Shown: positions 44,169 to 54,057 of the stretch, in pieces
How positions within the stretch are numbered: position 1 is the stretch's first letter
Layout of the letters: every line of letters begins with the position of its first letter
NCBI RefSeq assembly: GCF_000717185.1
Contig: NZ_JNYE01000031.1
Span: forward strand, 1-64,000
Reading direction: 5' to 3'
Source of the DNA: Kitasatospora phosalacinea
GTDB lineage: Bacteria > Actinomycetota > Actinomycetes > Streptomycetales > Streptomycetaceae
DNA: 64,000 nucleotides
Program-made: the position numbers and the translations under genes
Notes under the pieces: model-generated
Told to the model about the DNA's origin: nothing
Databases searched by the model: none
Seen by the model: the letters and a program-made list of their open reading frames with translations, nothing else

Positions 44169-45059
44169 ATGTCTGTGCCCACCCCCGTGACCTCCCCCGT
44201 CGTGCGCGACTTCTCCCTGGCCCCCCGAGTGCAGCAGGCCATCGCCGCGCTGGGAGCGGCGAACAGCATCTCGATCCTGCGGACTCTGGACCGCAACGGT
44301 GGCAAGCTGCTGAATCGCACTTTCTCCGAGGCGATGCCGTGGATGGGCTCCGCCCTGGGCGCCCGGCTGACGGCGATGGAGGAGGACGGTCTCGTGGCGC
44401 GCTCCGGCTCCGGCCGGGACGGCGCGGTTGCCCTGACCGAGGCCGGGCGCGAGGCCCTGCAGGTCCAGGTGCCCGTCGCCCGCTGGGCCTCCGCCCACCA
44501 GGACCGCCCGACCACCGGCACCGGCCCCGGCGCCTACACTGCCCAGGCGCTGGCCTCCCTCGACCGCCGCTACACGGTCGCCACGCTGTGGGCGATCGCC
44601 TCCGAGGGCGAGCCGGTGTACCCGTCGGAAATCCAGGACCTGGTCCTGCCCGCCGACGGTCCGTCCCCCGCCACCCTCTACCAGCGCCTGGCCAAGCTGC
44701 GAGAAGCGGGCCTGGTCGTGCGCACCGGCGAGCGCCGCGCCTACATGTACGACCTCACCGAGGCCGGCCGGGAGCTGCTGGAGCCGCTGGACGTCCTCGC
44801 CCGGTGGGCCGAGCGCCACGTCCCCGCCCCGCAGAGCGCCAAGGCCCCGGCGTCCGAGCCGCGGCAGGCCGCCCGCGCCGCCGTCCCGTCGCCCGTCAGC
44901 GCGCCCGCCGTCGCCGCCCCCTCGCCCGCAGCCCTGGCCGCCACCCGCGCGGGCGCCGCCACCATCCGCTCGACCACCACCGCGCTCAGCTTCAGCGACA
45001 AGCCCGCCCCGCAGACGGCCCCGCTGGTGGCCAACCCCGCTGCCGCGCACCGGCGCTGA
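44169..45059 (+). CDS. Double HxlR-type winged-helix regulator with shared tail
   Basis: 296 residues, ATG with GAAGGA upstream. Two HxlR-like winged-helix units: first ISILRTLDRNGGKLLNRTF … LTAMEEDGLVARSGSG, second VATLWAIASEGEPVYPSEI … LYQRLAKLREAGLVVRTGE. Likely controls this operon or its neighbour; IR1/IR2 are candidate sites. Tail AATIRSTTTALSF … PAAAHRR has the shared motif, unusual for a transcription factor. Confidence 0.75.
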   Translation: MSVPTPVTSPVVRDFSLAPRVQQAIAALGAANSISILRTLDRNGGKLLNRTFSEAMPWMGSALGARLTAMEEDGLVARSGSGRDGAVALTEAGREALQVQVPVARWASAHQDRPTTGTGPGAYTAQALASLDRRYTVATLWAIASEGEPVYPSEIQDLVLPADGPSPATLYQRLAKLREAGLVVRTGERRAYMYDLTEAGRELLEPLDVLARWAERHVPAPQSAKAPASEPRQAARAAVPSPVSAPAVAAPSPAALAATRAGAATIRSTTTALSFSDKPAPQTAPLVANPAAAHRR

Positions 45060-45075
45060 CGGGAGGACACACACC

Positions 45076-45930
45076 ATGGAAGCCATCCCCGCCGCCCCCG
45101 CCGCCAAGGCGAAGCCGACGCTGCGCCGCATGGGGCAGTCGGACTCCGACCTGCCCGCCCGGCTCGCCGACGCCCTCGTCGACGTCCGCCCCGCCTACCT
45201 CGCCCCGCCCACCGTCCAATCCACCGCCTCCGCGGTGCGCACCCTGCGTACCGCACGGTGGGAGTCGGCCTCGACCAACGAACCCTTCGACCGCGAGTTC
45301 CGCCACCCGCGGAGCCAGAGCGTCGCGCTCGTCGCCGGCTACAGCAGCGAGCGCTCGCAGGACGCCCTCGTCGCCAGCGGCCCCGGCTGGCAGGCCCTCT
45401 TCAGCGCCCGGGTGCCCGACGAGGTCCTCGCGCACGCGGTGGCCGCGCTCGTCGACCACGCCGAGAACGGATCGGCCGACGCCGACCCGCAGGCCGCGTT
45501 GGCCGGCCTGGCCGAGGTCGGCTGGAGCGGCGCGCACCGCCGGGCGGGCGCGGTCGAGGCGATCGCCCCGGACTCGCTGGCCGAACTGCGCTGGGGCCCC
45601 GACGAGGACACCGGGCAGCCGTCCTTGCGGATCATCGCCGGAAGCCCCCACAGCCACCCCTGGTACGCCGAACTGCGCGGCGCGGCCTGCCCCGCCCAGC
45701 TCACCGAGGCCGTCCTGGCCGCTCTGGCCAGCCCCGCCCCGGCCCGCCGCCGACTGCGCGAAGTCCCCGTCAACCTGCTCCAGGACCTCGACATCACCCC
45801 CGCCCACCCCCGCGCCGCCGCGGCCACCGCCCCGTCTCCTTCGGCCGCCGCCCGCGCGGCGGCCCCCGGGGCACCGATCCTCAGCACGCCCGCACCGCTG
45901 GGCGCCGACTCCGCCCGGAGGACCCGTTGA
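45076..45930 (+). CDS. DUF317-like protein with shared tail
   Basis: 284 residues, ATG with GGGAGGA upstream. DUF317 core GWQALFSARVPDEVLAHAVA near 103 and a second unit WYAELRGAACPAQLTEAVLA. Tail GAPILSTPAPLGA … ARRTR. Stop overlaps the next TTG start. Confidence 0.65.
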   Translation: MEAIPAAPAAKAKPTLRRMGQSDSDLPARLADALVDVRPAYLAPPTVQSTASAVRTLRTARWESASTNEPFDREFRHPRSQSVALVAGYSSERSQDALVASGPGWQALFSARVPDEVLAHAVAALVDHAENGSADADPQAALAGLAEVGWSGAHRRAGAVEAIAPDSLAELRWGPDEDTGQPSLRIIAGSPHSHPWYAELRGAACPAQLTEAVLAALASPAPARRRLREVPVNLLQDLDITPAHPRAAAATAPSPSAAARAAAPGAPILSTPAPLGADSARRTR

Positions 45931-46379
45931 CGCCCCCGACCCTCTCCCCGCCCGACAGCGCCGCGAGCGACCTGGTCGCCGACCTGGTGGAGGAGAGCGA
46001 GCAGATCCAGGCCCTCGCCCACGCCCTCGGCCTGCCGACCTGCGCCCCCGACGGCACCCGCCTGCTCAGCCGCCACCTGCTGGCCACCCTCGTCCACCTG
46101 GCCACCGCCACCGCGACCGCCGCCGCCCTCGTCGACCTCACCGACACCCCCGCCCTGGCACACCTGCGCCCCCTGTCCAGTATCACCTCCGCCCTGTCCG
46201 GCCTGCTGGCCGCAAACGCCGCGATGGTCGACACCCTGCACCACTTCGCCATCGAACCCGCCGCCGCCGAAGCCGCCGGCCTCCTGCGCACCAGCCGCGC
46301 CCAGGCCGCGACCCTGCTCACCAGCGCCTCCGCCCACCTCGGCGCCGCCGCCGCCCAACTGCGCGCCACCTCGCCGTGA
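45927..46379 (+). CDS. Small helical protein
   Basis: 150 residues, TTGA overlap. All-helical, Ala/Leu-rich (LVADLVEESEQIQALAHAL, HLLATLVHLATATATAAAL). No tail motif. Function unknown. Confidence 0.5.
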   Translation: MTPPTLSPPDSAASDLVADLVEESEQIQALAHALGLPTCAPDGTRLLSRHLLATLVHLATATATAAALVDLTDTPALAHLRPLSSITSALSGLLAANAAMVDTLHHFAIEPAAAEAAGLLRTSRAQAATLLTSASAHLGAAAAQLRATSP

Positions 46380-46419
46380 GCGCGCACCGCCCCCACCCGA
46401 ACCGCCACCTCCGGAGCCC

Positions 46420-47631
46420 GTGACCACCCCCACCCCGCACTCGCCCGCCCTGCGCACCGTCCTCGCCGCCGAGCACGTCATCCCCCTGCTCACCGGCACC
46501 CTCACCGGCCGCCTGCCGACGGCGATGGCCCCCGTCGCCCTGCTGCTCGCCGTCCGCGCCGAGCACGGCCCGCTGTCCCTGGGCGCCGCCCTCGCCGCCC
46601 TCTACGCACTGGCCGGCGCGATCGGCCAACCCCTGCTCGGCCGGGTCGTCGACCGCACCCGCCTGGCCCCCGTCGTCGTGGGCGCAGCCGCCGTCTCCAC
46701 CGCCGCGTTCGCCCTCCTCGCCGTCCTGGGCTGCACAGCCCACCCGCTCACCGCCTGCCTCCTGTCCGCCCTCGCCGGCGCAGCAACCCCGCCGCTGGAG
46801 GCCGGACTGCGCGCGATGTGGCCGCGCCTCGTCGCCCCCGCCGACCTGCACGCCGCGTTCACCCTCGACAGCACCACCCAGGCCGGCGTGTTCGTCGCTG
46901 GCCCCCTGGCCGCCACCGCACTGGGCCAACTCGCCTCCCCCGCAACGGCTCTGGCAGCCTGCGCCGTCGTCGGAGCCGCAGGCTCCCTGACGGTGGCCAC
47001 CCGCCCACCCGCCCGCCTGACGACCCCCACCTGCCGCAGCGGGCACTGGAACGGCCCCCTGCGCCCACCCGGGCTGCGACTGCTGCTCACCGCCCTGTTC
47101 TTCTTCGGAGCGGCCCTCGGAACCTTCAACGTCCTCGCCCTCGCCCTCGGCGAGGCACACCGCAGCGGCTGGCTCGCCGGACTGCTCCCGGCCGCCCTGT
47201 CCACCGGCAGCATGATCGGCGGCCTGCTGGCCGCCCGCTCCCCGCAGCGGACCCCCGTCACCCGCCGACTCCTGCGCGCCGCCGCCTGCTTCGCCGCCTG
47301 CCTCATGCCGCTGGTGTTCACCACCGCCCCGCCCAACGCACTGGCCGCCGCCTGCTTCGCCGGCCTCTACCTCACCCCGCTGATCACCAACGCCTTCCTG
47401 GTCACCGACCGGCTCGCCCCGCCCGGCACCGCCACCGAGGCCGCCGCCTGGCTGATCGCCGTGATCGGCGTCGGCCAGGCCGCCGGATCGGCCGCCGCCG
47501 GACACCTCGCCGGCCTCGGCACCACCGCGCTCGCCGCCCTGCCCCCGCTGGCGGCCGCGTTCACCGCCGCCCTCCTCGCCGCCCGCCGCGACCTCCTCAC
47601 CCCCACCACCCCTACGGAGAAGCCCGCTTGA
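46420..47631 (+). CDS. MFS transporter
   Basis: 403 residues, GTG with CCGGAG upstream. About 12 hydrophobic segments; a conserved loop GQPLLGRVVDRTRLAP follows helix 2 (motif A-like), and LSTGSMIGGLLAARSPQR lies mid-protein. Substrate unknown. Its place before a HAD phosphatase suggests small-molecule handling, but nothing more specific can be said. Confidence 0.8.
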   Translation: MTTPTPHSPALRTVLAAEHVIPLLTGTLTGRLPTAMAPVALLLAVRAEHGPLSLGAALAALYALAGAIGQPLLGRVVDRTRLAPVVVGAAAVSTAAFALLAVLGCTAHPLTACLLSALAGAATPPLEAGLRAMWPRLVAPADLHAAFTLDSTTQAGVFVAGPLAATALGQLASPATALAACAVVGAAGSLTVATRPPARLTTPTCRSGHWNGPLRPPGLRLLLTALFFFGAALGTFNVLALALGEAHRSGWLAGLLPAALSTGSMIGGLLAARSPQRTPVTRRLLRAAACFAACLMPLVFTTAPPNALAAACFAGLYLTPLITNAFLVTDRLAPPGTATEAAAWLIAVIGVGQAAGSAAAGHLAGLGTTALAALPPLAAAFTAALLAARRDLLTPTTPTEKPA

Positions 47632-48329
47632 CCCACCGCACCACCAACAACATCGGCCCGACCTCCCCGATCCATCTCGTGTGGGACTGGAACGGGACAA
47701 TGCGCGACGACCTCGACGACCACGTCGCGGCCCTCAATGCGACGCTGCCCCGCATCGGCGGCCCCCGGATCGACACCGCCACCTACCGGGCGCTGCACGC
47801 CGTCCCGATCCGCGGCTTCTACGACGCGCTCGTCGGCCGGACGATCACCGACGAGGAGTGGAGCCGCAGCAACGCCGAGTTCCTCGACGTCCTCCACCGG
47901 CGGCCGGTGCGCCTTCGCTCCGGCGTCCGCCAGCTCATGCTGGGCCTGCGGGCCGCCGGCCACCGCCAGAGCCTGCTCTCCCTGGCCCCGCACGAGCGCC
48001 TGCTGACCGAGGTCGCGACGACCGGAATCGGCGGCCTGCTGGAGCGGATCGACGGCCGAACCGGCGAACCGGCGCACTCCAAGGCCCCGGCCCTGGCCGC
48101 CCACCTGGCCGCCCTCGGCGTCGAGCCGGGCCGCGCCCTGGTGATCGGCGACAGCCTCGACGACGCCGTCGCCGCCCAGGAGGTCGGCGCCGTAGCCGTC
48201 CTGCACACCGGCGGCCTGCACAGCGCCGAGCGCCTGGCCGCCGCCGGCACCCCCCTCGCCGGCACCCTGCGCGAAGCCGCCGAGAGGGGCATCGCCCTCC
48301 TGAACACCCGCCAGGGGACGGGGCGGTGA
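47628..48329 (+). CDS. HAD-superfamily phosphatase-like protein
   Basis: 233 residues, TTGA overlap with the transporter gene. Motif I is WDWNGTMRDD (D-x-N in place of D-x-D), then LRAAGHRQSLLSLAPHE and the motif IV region LVIGDSLDDAVAAQE. Resembles phosphoglycolate-phosphatase-like hydrolases. Substrate unknown; the replaced second Asp may alter chemistry. Confidence 0.8.
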   Translation: MTHRTTNNIGPTSPIHLVWDWNGTMRDDLDDHVAALNATLPRIGGPRIDTATYRALHAVPIRGFYDALVGRTITDEEWSRSNAEFLDVLHRRPVRLRSGVRQLMLGLRAAGHRQSLLSLAPHERLLTEVATTGIGGLLERIDGRTGEPAHSKAPALAAHLAALGVEPGRALVIGDSLDDAVAAQEVGAVAVLHTGGLHSAERLAAAGTPLAGTLREAAERGIALLNTRQGTGR

Positions 48330-49057
48330 CCCGGCCCGTGCCGCCCGCTCCCCGGTCGACGAAGATCGGAACCGAGATGGTCCTGCAGATCCTCGACGTG
48401 CCCGACCTGCAGGCGATCCCCGGATCGAGGGAGGACGAGGACACCCCGCTCGGCCGCTCCGCCGCCGACGTCGCCCACCTCGCCCGGCGCCTGGACATCG
48501 TCCAGTACACCCTGGTGACCGTGGCCACCAGCATCCGCCGCGACATGCTCCGGGTGATCGACGGCGACGACGCCGACCTGCCGCAGTCCCACGGCGTCCT
48601 CGGCAGCAGCGCCCAGAGCCTGGACTTCCTGGTCGTGCGCCGCACCGAACTCTTCCAGGCGCTGGAGCGCGCCACCGGCCTCCACCAGGTCCTCGCCGCC
48701 GCCCAACCGCAGGCCGAGCAGCGACCCGCCGCACCCGCGCAGGAGGAGAAGCTCACCGCTCCCCAACGGGAGGCGCTGGAGGCGGTGGCCACCGGCCAGG
48801 TCGCCATGTCCGACAGCGGAACCCAGAGGCCGATGCGGGTCATGGCCGCCGGGCTGACGGTCGACCGCAAGGCCCTCGACGCCCTGTTCCGGCGCAAGCT
48901 GGTCGAACGCGACACCAGCACCAGCCTGTTCGTGGGGCAGACGGTCCGGCCCACCGCCGCCGACCGGCGGATCCTGGCCGCCGCGACGGCCGCTGCCGCC
49001 GTCGCGGGGCTGCGCAGCACCGCACCGGCCACCTCCGCTACCCGGAGAACGCGGTGA
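48326..49057 (+). CDS. Unknown protein with shared tail
   Basis: 243 residues, GTGA overlap. Helical N-terminal half (AHLARRLDIVQYTLVTVAT). The second half looks like a small winged-helix or restart region (LTAPQREALEAVATGQVAM, RKALDALFRRKLVER). Tail AVAGLRSTAPATS … TRRTR. Overlaps the next GTG start. Confidence 0.5.
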   Translation: MTRPVPPAPRSTKIGTEMVLQILDVPDLQAIPGSREDEDTPLGRSAADVAHLARRLDIVQYTLVTVATSIRRDMLRVIDGDDADLPQSHGVLGSSAQSLDFLVVRRTELFQALERATGLHQVLAAAQPQAEQRPAAPAQEEKLTAPQREALEAVATGQVAMSDSGTQRPMRVMAAGLTVDRKALDALFRRKLVERDTSTSLFVGQTVRPTAADRRILAAATAAAAVAGLRSTAPATSATRRTR

Positions 49058-49599
49058 ACGCCGGCCCGGCCCGAGGCCCGGCACCCGCCCGCACGGTCGA
49101 CGGCGCCCCGGCCTTCGCCGGGCGGCTGATCGTCATGGAGCGCCTCGGCCTGGACACCTACGACATGCCGGACCGACACCCCGAGCCCGGGGAACTTCGG
49201 ACCCTGGCACAGCTGGTGAGAAGGCAGGCGAACCGGGTCGACGACGCCGACGACCAGCTGCGCCGCCTCGCCGCCTCCGCGATCACCCGCCTGGAGCGCA
49301 CCCGCGACGGCGACCACCGGGACGCCCAGCCCTGGGGCCTGCTGCGCACCCTCGCCGCCGACATCGAGACCCTCGCCGCCCGCTACGCCCTGTCCGTCGA
49401 GCAACTCGGCTGCGACCTGCACACCTACCGGCAGGCCGTCGAGCGCTCCACCGGGACCGAGCAGCACTCCCGGGCCCAAGCCGCCCAGGTCCGCTCCTCC
49501 ACCGCGGCCGCCCCCGACACCCCGCCCACCACCGCCGCGCCCGGAACTCGCATCCCCTCCCCACCCGGCACTGCGACGACGGTGGCCCCAACCCGTTGA
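49054..49599 (+). CDS. Small helical protein with shared tail
   Basis: 181 residues. Helices LAQLVRRQANRVDDADDQLR, LLRTLAADIETLAARYALS. Tail AQVRSSTAAAPDT … VAPTR. Followed by a 96-bp gap with a lower-GC patch (49600-49635) that contains AGGAG and a TTG in a frame with no credible product. Confidence 0.5.
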   Translation: MNAGPARGPAPARTVDGAPAFAGRLIVMERLGLDTYDMPDRHPEPGELRTLAQLVRRQANRVDDADDQLRRLAASAITRLERTRDGDHRDAQPWGLLRTLAADIETLAARYALSVEQLGCDLHTYRQAVERSTGTEQHSRAQAAQVRSSTAAAPDTPPTTAAPGTRIPSPPGTATTVAPTR

Positions 49600-49695
49600 A
49601 CCAGACCAACACAACTAGGAGAAAACGTACTTGGGGAGCGCCGAGAGCCGCCGGACTCCCGCCCTGCCGTCCCCCACTCGACCGGAGCCCCGCCC

Positions 49696-50469
49696 ATCGA
49701 CCCCTCCTACGTTTCCACCATCTTCGACTTCCGCGTCGAGGACCTTGACCCGGCCGGCGCCGCCAGCGCCGAGGCCGATGTCCACCTCTGCGTCATGGAC
49801 CTCGCCTTGATGTCCGAGCAGCACCGCGCCGACGGCGACCGCGACGCCTCCTTCTACGTCCTCTACAGCACCGCGCACATGCACGACGACGTGCCGGGCC
49901 TGCCCGCGATGGTCGCCGTCCGGGTCCAGCGCGACCGTAGGGCGGGCACGTTCGGGATGGAGTACGCCCGGCACCCCCTGGTCGCCATGGGCGAAGGCTG
50001 GCTGGTCCGGCGCGGCGCCGACCCGGCGGCCTTCGCCCGCCGGGGCCCGATCGCTCCGGCCGACCGGGAGACCGAGCGCGTCGAGGCGCTGCTGCGGGGC
50101 TCCGGCGCCCACCGCTTCGAGATCCATGACGGCTACAGCTTCGACACCGCGCCGTACGACACCTGGGTCATCGCCACCGACACCCTGGCCGCCGACCCCG
50201 TCCGGCCCGTGCGCGTCTTCCACGACCGCCGCCAAGTCGACGATGACACCCACACCCTGCGCGAGGGCCACTTCGCCAGCGTCGAGGACGCCCGGGCGTG
50301 GACCGACGACCTCGACTCCCCGCTCCCGCCGGCCGCCCTGTCGCCCAGCGTCCGCGTCGCGGCGGCCCTGCTCGGCACCTCCTCCGCGGCCGCCGGCTGG
50401 GCCCGCGTCATCAGCACTCCGCCGCCCGCCGCCCCGCCGTCGGGCAACGGGCGGCCGCCGAGCCGCTGA
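49696..50469 (+). CDS. Unknown protein, paralogue of 35607-36446, shared tail
   Basis: 257 residues from ATC 49696, 8 bases after GGAG. An in-frame TGA at 49597 and the first ATG at 49795 leave no ordinary start for the N-terminal 33 residues (PSYVSTIFDFRVEDLDP). Shares GWLVRRGADPAA and HTLREGHFASVEDARAW with the earlier paralogue. Tail WARVISTPPPAAP … RPPSR. Confidence 0.6.
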   Translation: MDPSYVSTIFDFRVEDLDPAGAASAEADVHLCVMDLALMSEQHRADGDRDASFYVLYSTAHMHDDVPGLPAMVAVRVQRDRRAGTFGMEYARHPLVAMGEGWLVRRGADPAAFARRGPIAPADRETERVEALLRGSGAHRFEIHDGYSFDTAPYDTWVIATDTLAADPVRPVRVFHDRRQVDDDTHTLREGHFASVEDARAWTDDLDSPLPPAALSPSVRVAAALLGTSSAAAGWARVISTPPPAAPPSGNGRPPSR

Positions 50470-50564
50470 CCGCCCCTGGCCCGCCGTCCGTGCCCCCGCC
50501 CCGGCGGCGACCACCCGCTCGGATCCTCGCCCGCCACGACCGACCGAAGAGGAAACCCCCGACC

Positions 50565-51620
50565 ATCACCGCCTCCCTCCACGTCCAACCGCTCTACCTG
50601 ACCGGCCCTGCTTCCACCACCAACCCCGAGGAGCAGACCCGCACCCTGCTCCAGTTCACCCGGGACCTCGCCGCCCGTCTGCCCGGCACCTGGTCCGTCG
50701 GCACCATCGACATCAGCACCGGCACTGCCCGCTCCGCCCTGCACGATCAGCTGTGGGACGACGCCGTCGCCGACTGGATCCTGGCCACGTTCGCCCACCA
50801 GCATGCGGGCACCGTCACGGACGGCGGGCTGCGGACACTGCTCGTCCTGCCGCGCCCGCGCCCGCACACCGGCCAGTACGCCGTCGCGCCCCTGCTGCCC
50901 GAAGCCCTCGGCACCGCCTCCGATTCCGAGGACCTGACCCCGCAGGGCATCACCGTCGGGGCCGATCCCGTCCGCGCCGCCTCCGCCGTCCGCACCCGGC
51001 TGCTGCCCCGCTACAGCGGCGCCCTGCGCGCGCTGCTGGCACGGGAGATCGGCCCGATCACGCCCAGCGGGGCCGAGACGGCCGGTGGCACCGCCGACGA
51101 AGTCGACCCGGAGTCCGAGGACGCGCCCGCGTACGTGGCCGACGGCCGCCGCTGGCACAGCGATCCGCGTGACGCCCAGGTGCTGCGCGAGGCCGTCCGG
51201 TCCCTGTTGCTCGCCGCCGAAGTGCGCTTCGACGAGGAGCCGACGGGCGCCACGGACGTCCTGGCGGGCGGCGGCGAGTACATCTGCGACCGCGAGGGCC
51301 TCGATGCGGACCTCGCGCCGGTCATCGAGGCCGTCGCCCTCACCGCGGTGCTGGATGCCGCCGGCCTGCGCGTGCACTCCCTCCTCGACCCAGCACTGCC
51401 CGACCGCGTGGAGGAGTTCGAGTCCTGGCCGCAGCAGCGGCAACGCCAGGCGTTCCACCTCGCCGCCCGCCCCCTCGCCCCGCAGGCCGCCACCCGGCAC
51501 GCCGCCGCGCGCATCCGCTCCGCCACCCACCCGGCGGTGGTCCGCTCCACCACTACCACAGCGCCTTCGCCCGTCTCCGCCCTGCCAGCCGCCCACCTGC
51601 CGACCCGACCGACCCTGTGA
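50565..51620 (+). CDS. Unknown protein with shared tail
   Basis: 351 residues if started at ATC 50565 (AGAGGA about 11 bases upstream); no ordinary start occurs nearby in this frame. Starts TASLHVQPLYLTGPAS, then mixed alpha/beta. Tail AARIRSATHPAVVRSTTTT contains the motif twice. Family not recognised. Confidence 0.5.
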   Translation: MTASLHVQPLYLTGPASTTNPEEQTRTLLQFTRDLAARLPGTWSVGTIDISTGTARSALHDQLWDDAVADWILATFAHQHAGTVTDGGLRTLLVLPRPRPHTGQYAVAPLLPEALGTASDSEDLTPQGITVGADPVRAASAVRTRLLPRYSGALRALLAREIGPITPSGAETAGGTADEVDPESEDAPAYVADGRRWHSDPRDAQVLREAVRSLLLAAEVRFDEEPTGATDVLAGGGEYICDREGLDADLAPVIEAVALTAVLDAAGLRVHSLLDPALPDRVEEFESWPQQRQRQAFHLAARPLAPQAATRHAAARIRSATHPAVVRSTTTTAPSPVSALPAAHLPTRPTL

Positions 51621-53128
51621 AGGAACCCGTCCTGCCCATCGACCCCGACCTGCTCGTCCGACCGCTGCACCTCGCCGGCCCCGGCACCGGCACCGATGAC
51701 ACGATCGCCGACCTCGTCGACCACTTCGGCTGGAGGCTGCACCGCAACCCCCACGCCGACCCGATACTGCGCTGCCCCCAGCAGATGGCGTGGCTGGCCC
51801 GACGCGTCGACCTCCTCGGTGACTCCCCCGGTTGGGAAGTCGACTTCTCCAACCCGACGTGGACACGCGACCCCTGGTGGTTCGCCTTCGACGACGCCAC
51901 CCCGGGCGAGGTCACCGCCACCGTCCTGCCCGACCTCGCACACAGGCCGGAACACTCTCCCGGGGAAGCCTTCCGCCCGGCACCCGGCTGGGACGGCGCC
52001 CTCGCGCTCCTGCGGGAGGGCGGGTGGGCACTCGGGCAGCGCGACGGCCACGACGTCCTGCTCGCCCCCGACCGCCTGGCCGCCCTCACCCGCTCCCTGC
52101 ACGACGAGGGCGCCCCCACGGTGCTCACCGGCGCCGCCGCCCACGGCACGTGGAAGGTGACCTTCAGCTCGCACGCCCCGGGCTTCCTGCTGCACAGCGC
52201 CGCGGCCGCCCTGCTGCGCCCGGCGGTGCGCTCGCCGGACCAGGTGCCCGCCGCCCACCGGGAGCGGATGTCCCTCGAACCGCTCCCGCCTTCGCCGGGG
52301 CCCCGCGTCCTGGTGTCCCCCCGCTACCTGGCCGGCCCTGGGGCCCGAGGGCCGCAGCCGCCCTCCCCGTCCGCCCTGTGGCACGCCACGGAGCCCGGCC
52401 AGGTGGTCAGTTCCTGCGGACGGGCACGCGTGGAGGCAAGCCCGGAGGGCGGTCTGCGGGTGTACGCGAGCCCGCACCCCCTCGATATCAACTCGGCGTG
52501 GCGGGCACGCTTCACCCCGAACACGCCCGTCGAGATCACCGACGCCTGGCTGGAGGACTTCCTGACCGACTCGGTGGCCGCCGACCTCGACCTCGGTACC
52601 GCGGGCACCTTCGTCCGGGACGCGGACATGATGCTGGGCGAGGCCGTCGAACCGCTCACCTCGGCCGGATGGAGCGCGTACTCCGACGCCACCTGCCTGC
52701 GCCTGCTCGCGCCCGGCGGCTACGCGAGCGCGAGCATCCCGCACGGCCGGGCCCCGCACCACCCGAGCACCACGACCGCCGAAGCCCTCGCCAGCCCCCT
52801 GCGCTGGGGCGCGGACTTCGACGTCACCGCCCCCACGGGACGCTGGCACGCCCACCTGACCGACCACACCCCGCCGCACCTCGTCCGCGCCCTGATCTCG
52901 GAGCTCACCGACCCGGCCGCCCTCCCTCGCGACAGCGACCGGATCCCGAGGCAACTCCTCACCTCCGTACGCCTGGCGTCCATCCCCCCGGACCTCTCCC
53001 CGGCCGCAGCCGCCTCGCGCGTCCGCAGCCTGCACGCCGGCCTGCCGCTCCACACGGACCCGTCCGACCCCCAACGCTCACCGGCTCCGACCGACTTGTC
53101 GGCAGGCCGCGCCGTACGCACCCGATGA
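51617..53128 (+). CDS. DUF317 protein, several units, shared-type tail
   Basis: 503 residues from GTG 51617 (GTGA overlap); a CTG at 51632 following GAAGGA is an alternative. DUF317 units: VRPLHLAGPGTG at the start, TWKVTFSSHAPGFLLHSAA, VSPRYLAGPGARG, AWRARFTPNTPVEITDAWL, RWHAHLTDHTPPHLVRAL. Tail ASRVRSLHAGLPL … RAVRTR. Confidence 0.75.
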   Translation: MKEPVLPIDPDLLVRPLHLAGPGTGTDDTIADLVDHFGWRLHRNPHADPILRCPQQMAWLARRVDLLGDSPGWEVDFSNPTWTRDPWWFAFDDATPGEVTATVLPDLAHRPEHSPGEAFRPAPGWDGALALLREGGWALGQRDGHDVLLAPDRLAALTRSLHDEGAPTVLTGAAAHGTWKVTFSSHAPGFLLHSAAAALLRPAVRSPDQVPAAHRERMSLEPLPPSPGPRVLVSPRYLAGPGARGPQPPSPSALWHATEPGQVVSSCGRARVEASPEGGLRVYASPHPLDINSAWRARFTPNTPVEITDAWLEDFLTDSVAADLDLGTAGTFVRDADMMLGEAVEPLTSAGWSAYSDATCLRLLAPGGYASASIPHGRAPHHPSTTTAEALASPLRWGADFDVTAPTGRWHAHLTDHTPPHLVRALISELTDPAALPRDSDRIPRQLLTSVRLASIPPDLSPAAAASRVRSLHAGLPLHTDPSDPQRSPAPTDLSAGRAVRTR

Positions 53129-53162
53129 CCGTCCCTGTCCCTCGCCACCACCGGAGACCTTC

Positions 53163-54020
53163 CTGTCCACCGACTTCCGCGACTTGATCGAGCGCCAGGA
53201 CTGGTTCCAGTCCTCCGCGGTGGCCGTCGGCCCCCGCCACTTCATCGGTCCGTTGCCGGGCGCCGGCGACCTCCTCGCCGACTTCCTCACCGACCGCGGC
53301 TGGCAGCGGCCCCGCGACGACCGGCTCCTTCGGCCCTGCGGCCGGCTCGGCGTCCACCTCCCGCGAGGTTCCAACCCGGAGTGGACGGTGTGGGGCGCCC
53401 AGCACCGCGGCGCCCAGGTCGCCTGGAGCCTCACCGCCGAACCGGCCGTCCCCACCGAACTGCTGGCCGCCGCTATCACCGAGGCGGAGGCCATCTTGGA
53501 GGAGGCCCCGCCCGGCGCGCGTGAGCCCTACGTCCGCGGCCTGGTCGCCCTCGGCCTGCTCCCGTTGGCCCGCGCCGGGTGGAGGGACGACGTCGACCCA
53601 CGCGGATCCGTGAGCTTCCGACCTCCCGACGGTTACGCCCATGCCGCGGCCGGAACCCCCTCCTACCTGCACGAACTGCGCGGCAAGCCCGCCGCGACCG
53701 TCTCCTCCTACGGCCCCAACAGCTACTGGGACGCTCACTTCACCGCCGGCACCCCTTCCCGCGTCCTGGCCGCGTTCGCCCGCGAACTCGCCAGCGACGA
53801 ACCCCTGCTGCGCCCGGCCGACTACGTGCGGAAGCTGACCTACAGCCGTGCGCACATCACCGTCCGCTCCCTCACCGAGGAGCGCCAAGAGGGCCTCTCG
53901 CCCGCAGCGCAGGCAGCCCGCAGCAGGAGCAACACCCCCGCCCCGGCCCCCTCCCCGGTCTCCTCCACCCCGCCGCCCGCCCCTACCGCCGTCACCCCAG
54001 CCCCCACCGCCGGCCGGTAG
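53163..54020 (+). CDS. DUF317 protein
   Basis: 285 residues from CTG 53163, GGAG 6 bases upstream. Contains VAVGPRHFIGPLPGAG, RPCGRLGVHLPRG, and SYWDAHFTAGTPSRVLAAF. Tail AARSRSNTPAPAPSP … PTAGR. Followed within 40 bases by the DUF6884 gene. Confidence 0.7.
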   Translation: MSTDFRDLIERQDWFQSSAVAVGPRHFIGPLPGAGDLLADFLTDRGWQRPRDDRLLRPCGRLGVHLPRGSNPEWTVWGAQHRGAQVAWSLTAEPAVPTELLAAAITEAEAILEEAPPGAREPYVRGLVALGLLPLARAGWRDDVDPRGSVSFRPPDGYAHAAAGTPSYLHELRGKPAATVSSYGPNSYWDAHFTAGTPSRVLAAFARELASDEPLLRPADYVRKLTYSRAHITVRSLTEERQEGLSPAAQAARSRSNTPAPAPSPVSSTPPPAPTAVTPAPTAGR

Positions 54021-54057
54021 AGCCGCACACCGATACCGACCCCTGCGAACGGAACCC

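Noticed and set aside
49631-49810. Short frame starting at TTG 49631 after AGGAG
   Set aside because: Product is Pro/Ser-rich with no conserved look and is out of frame with the supported gene at 49696.
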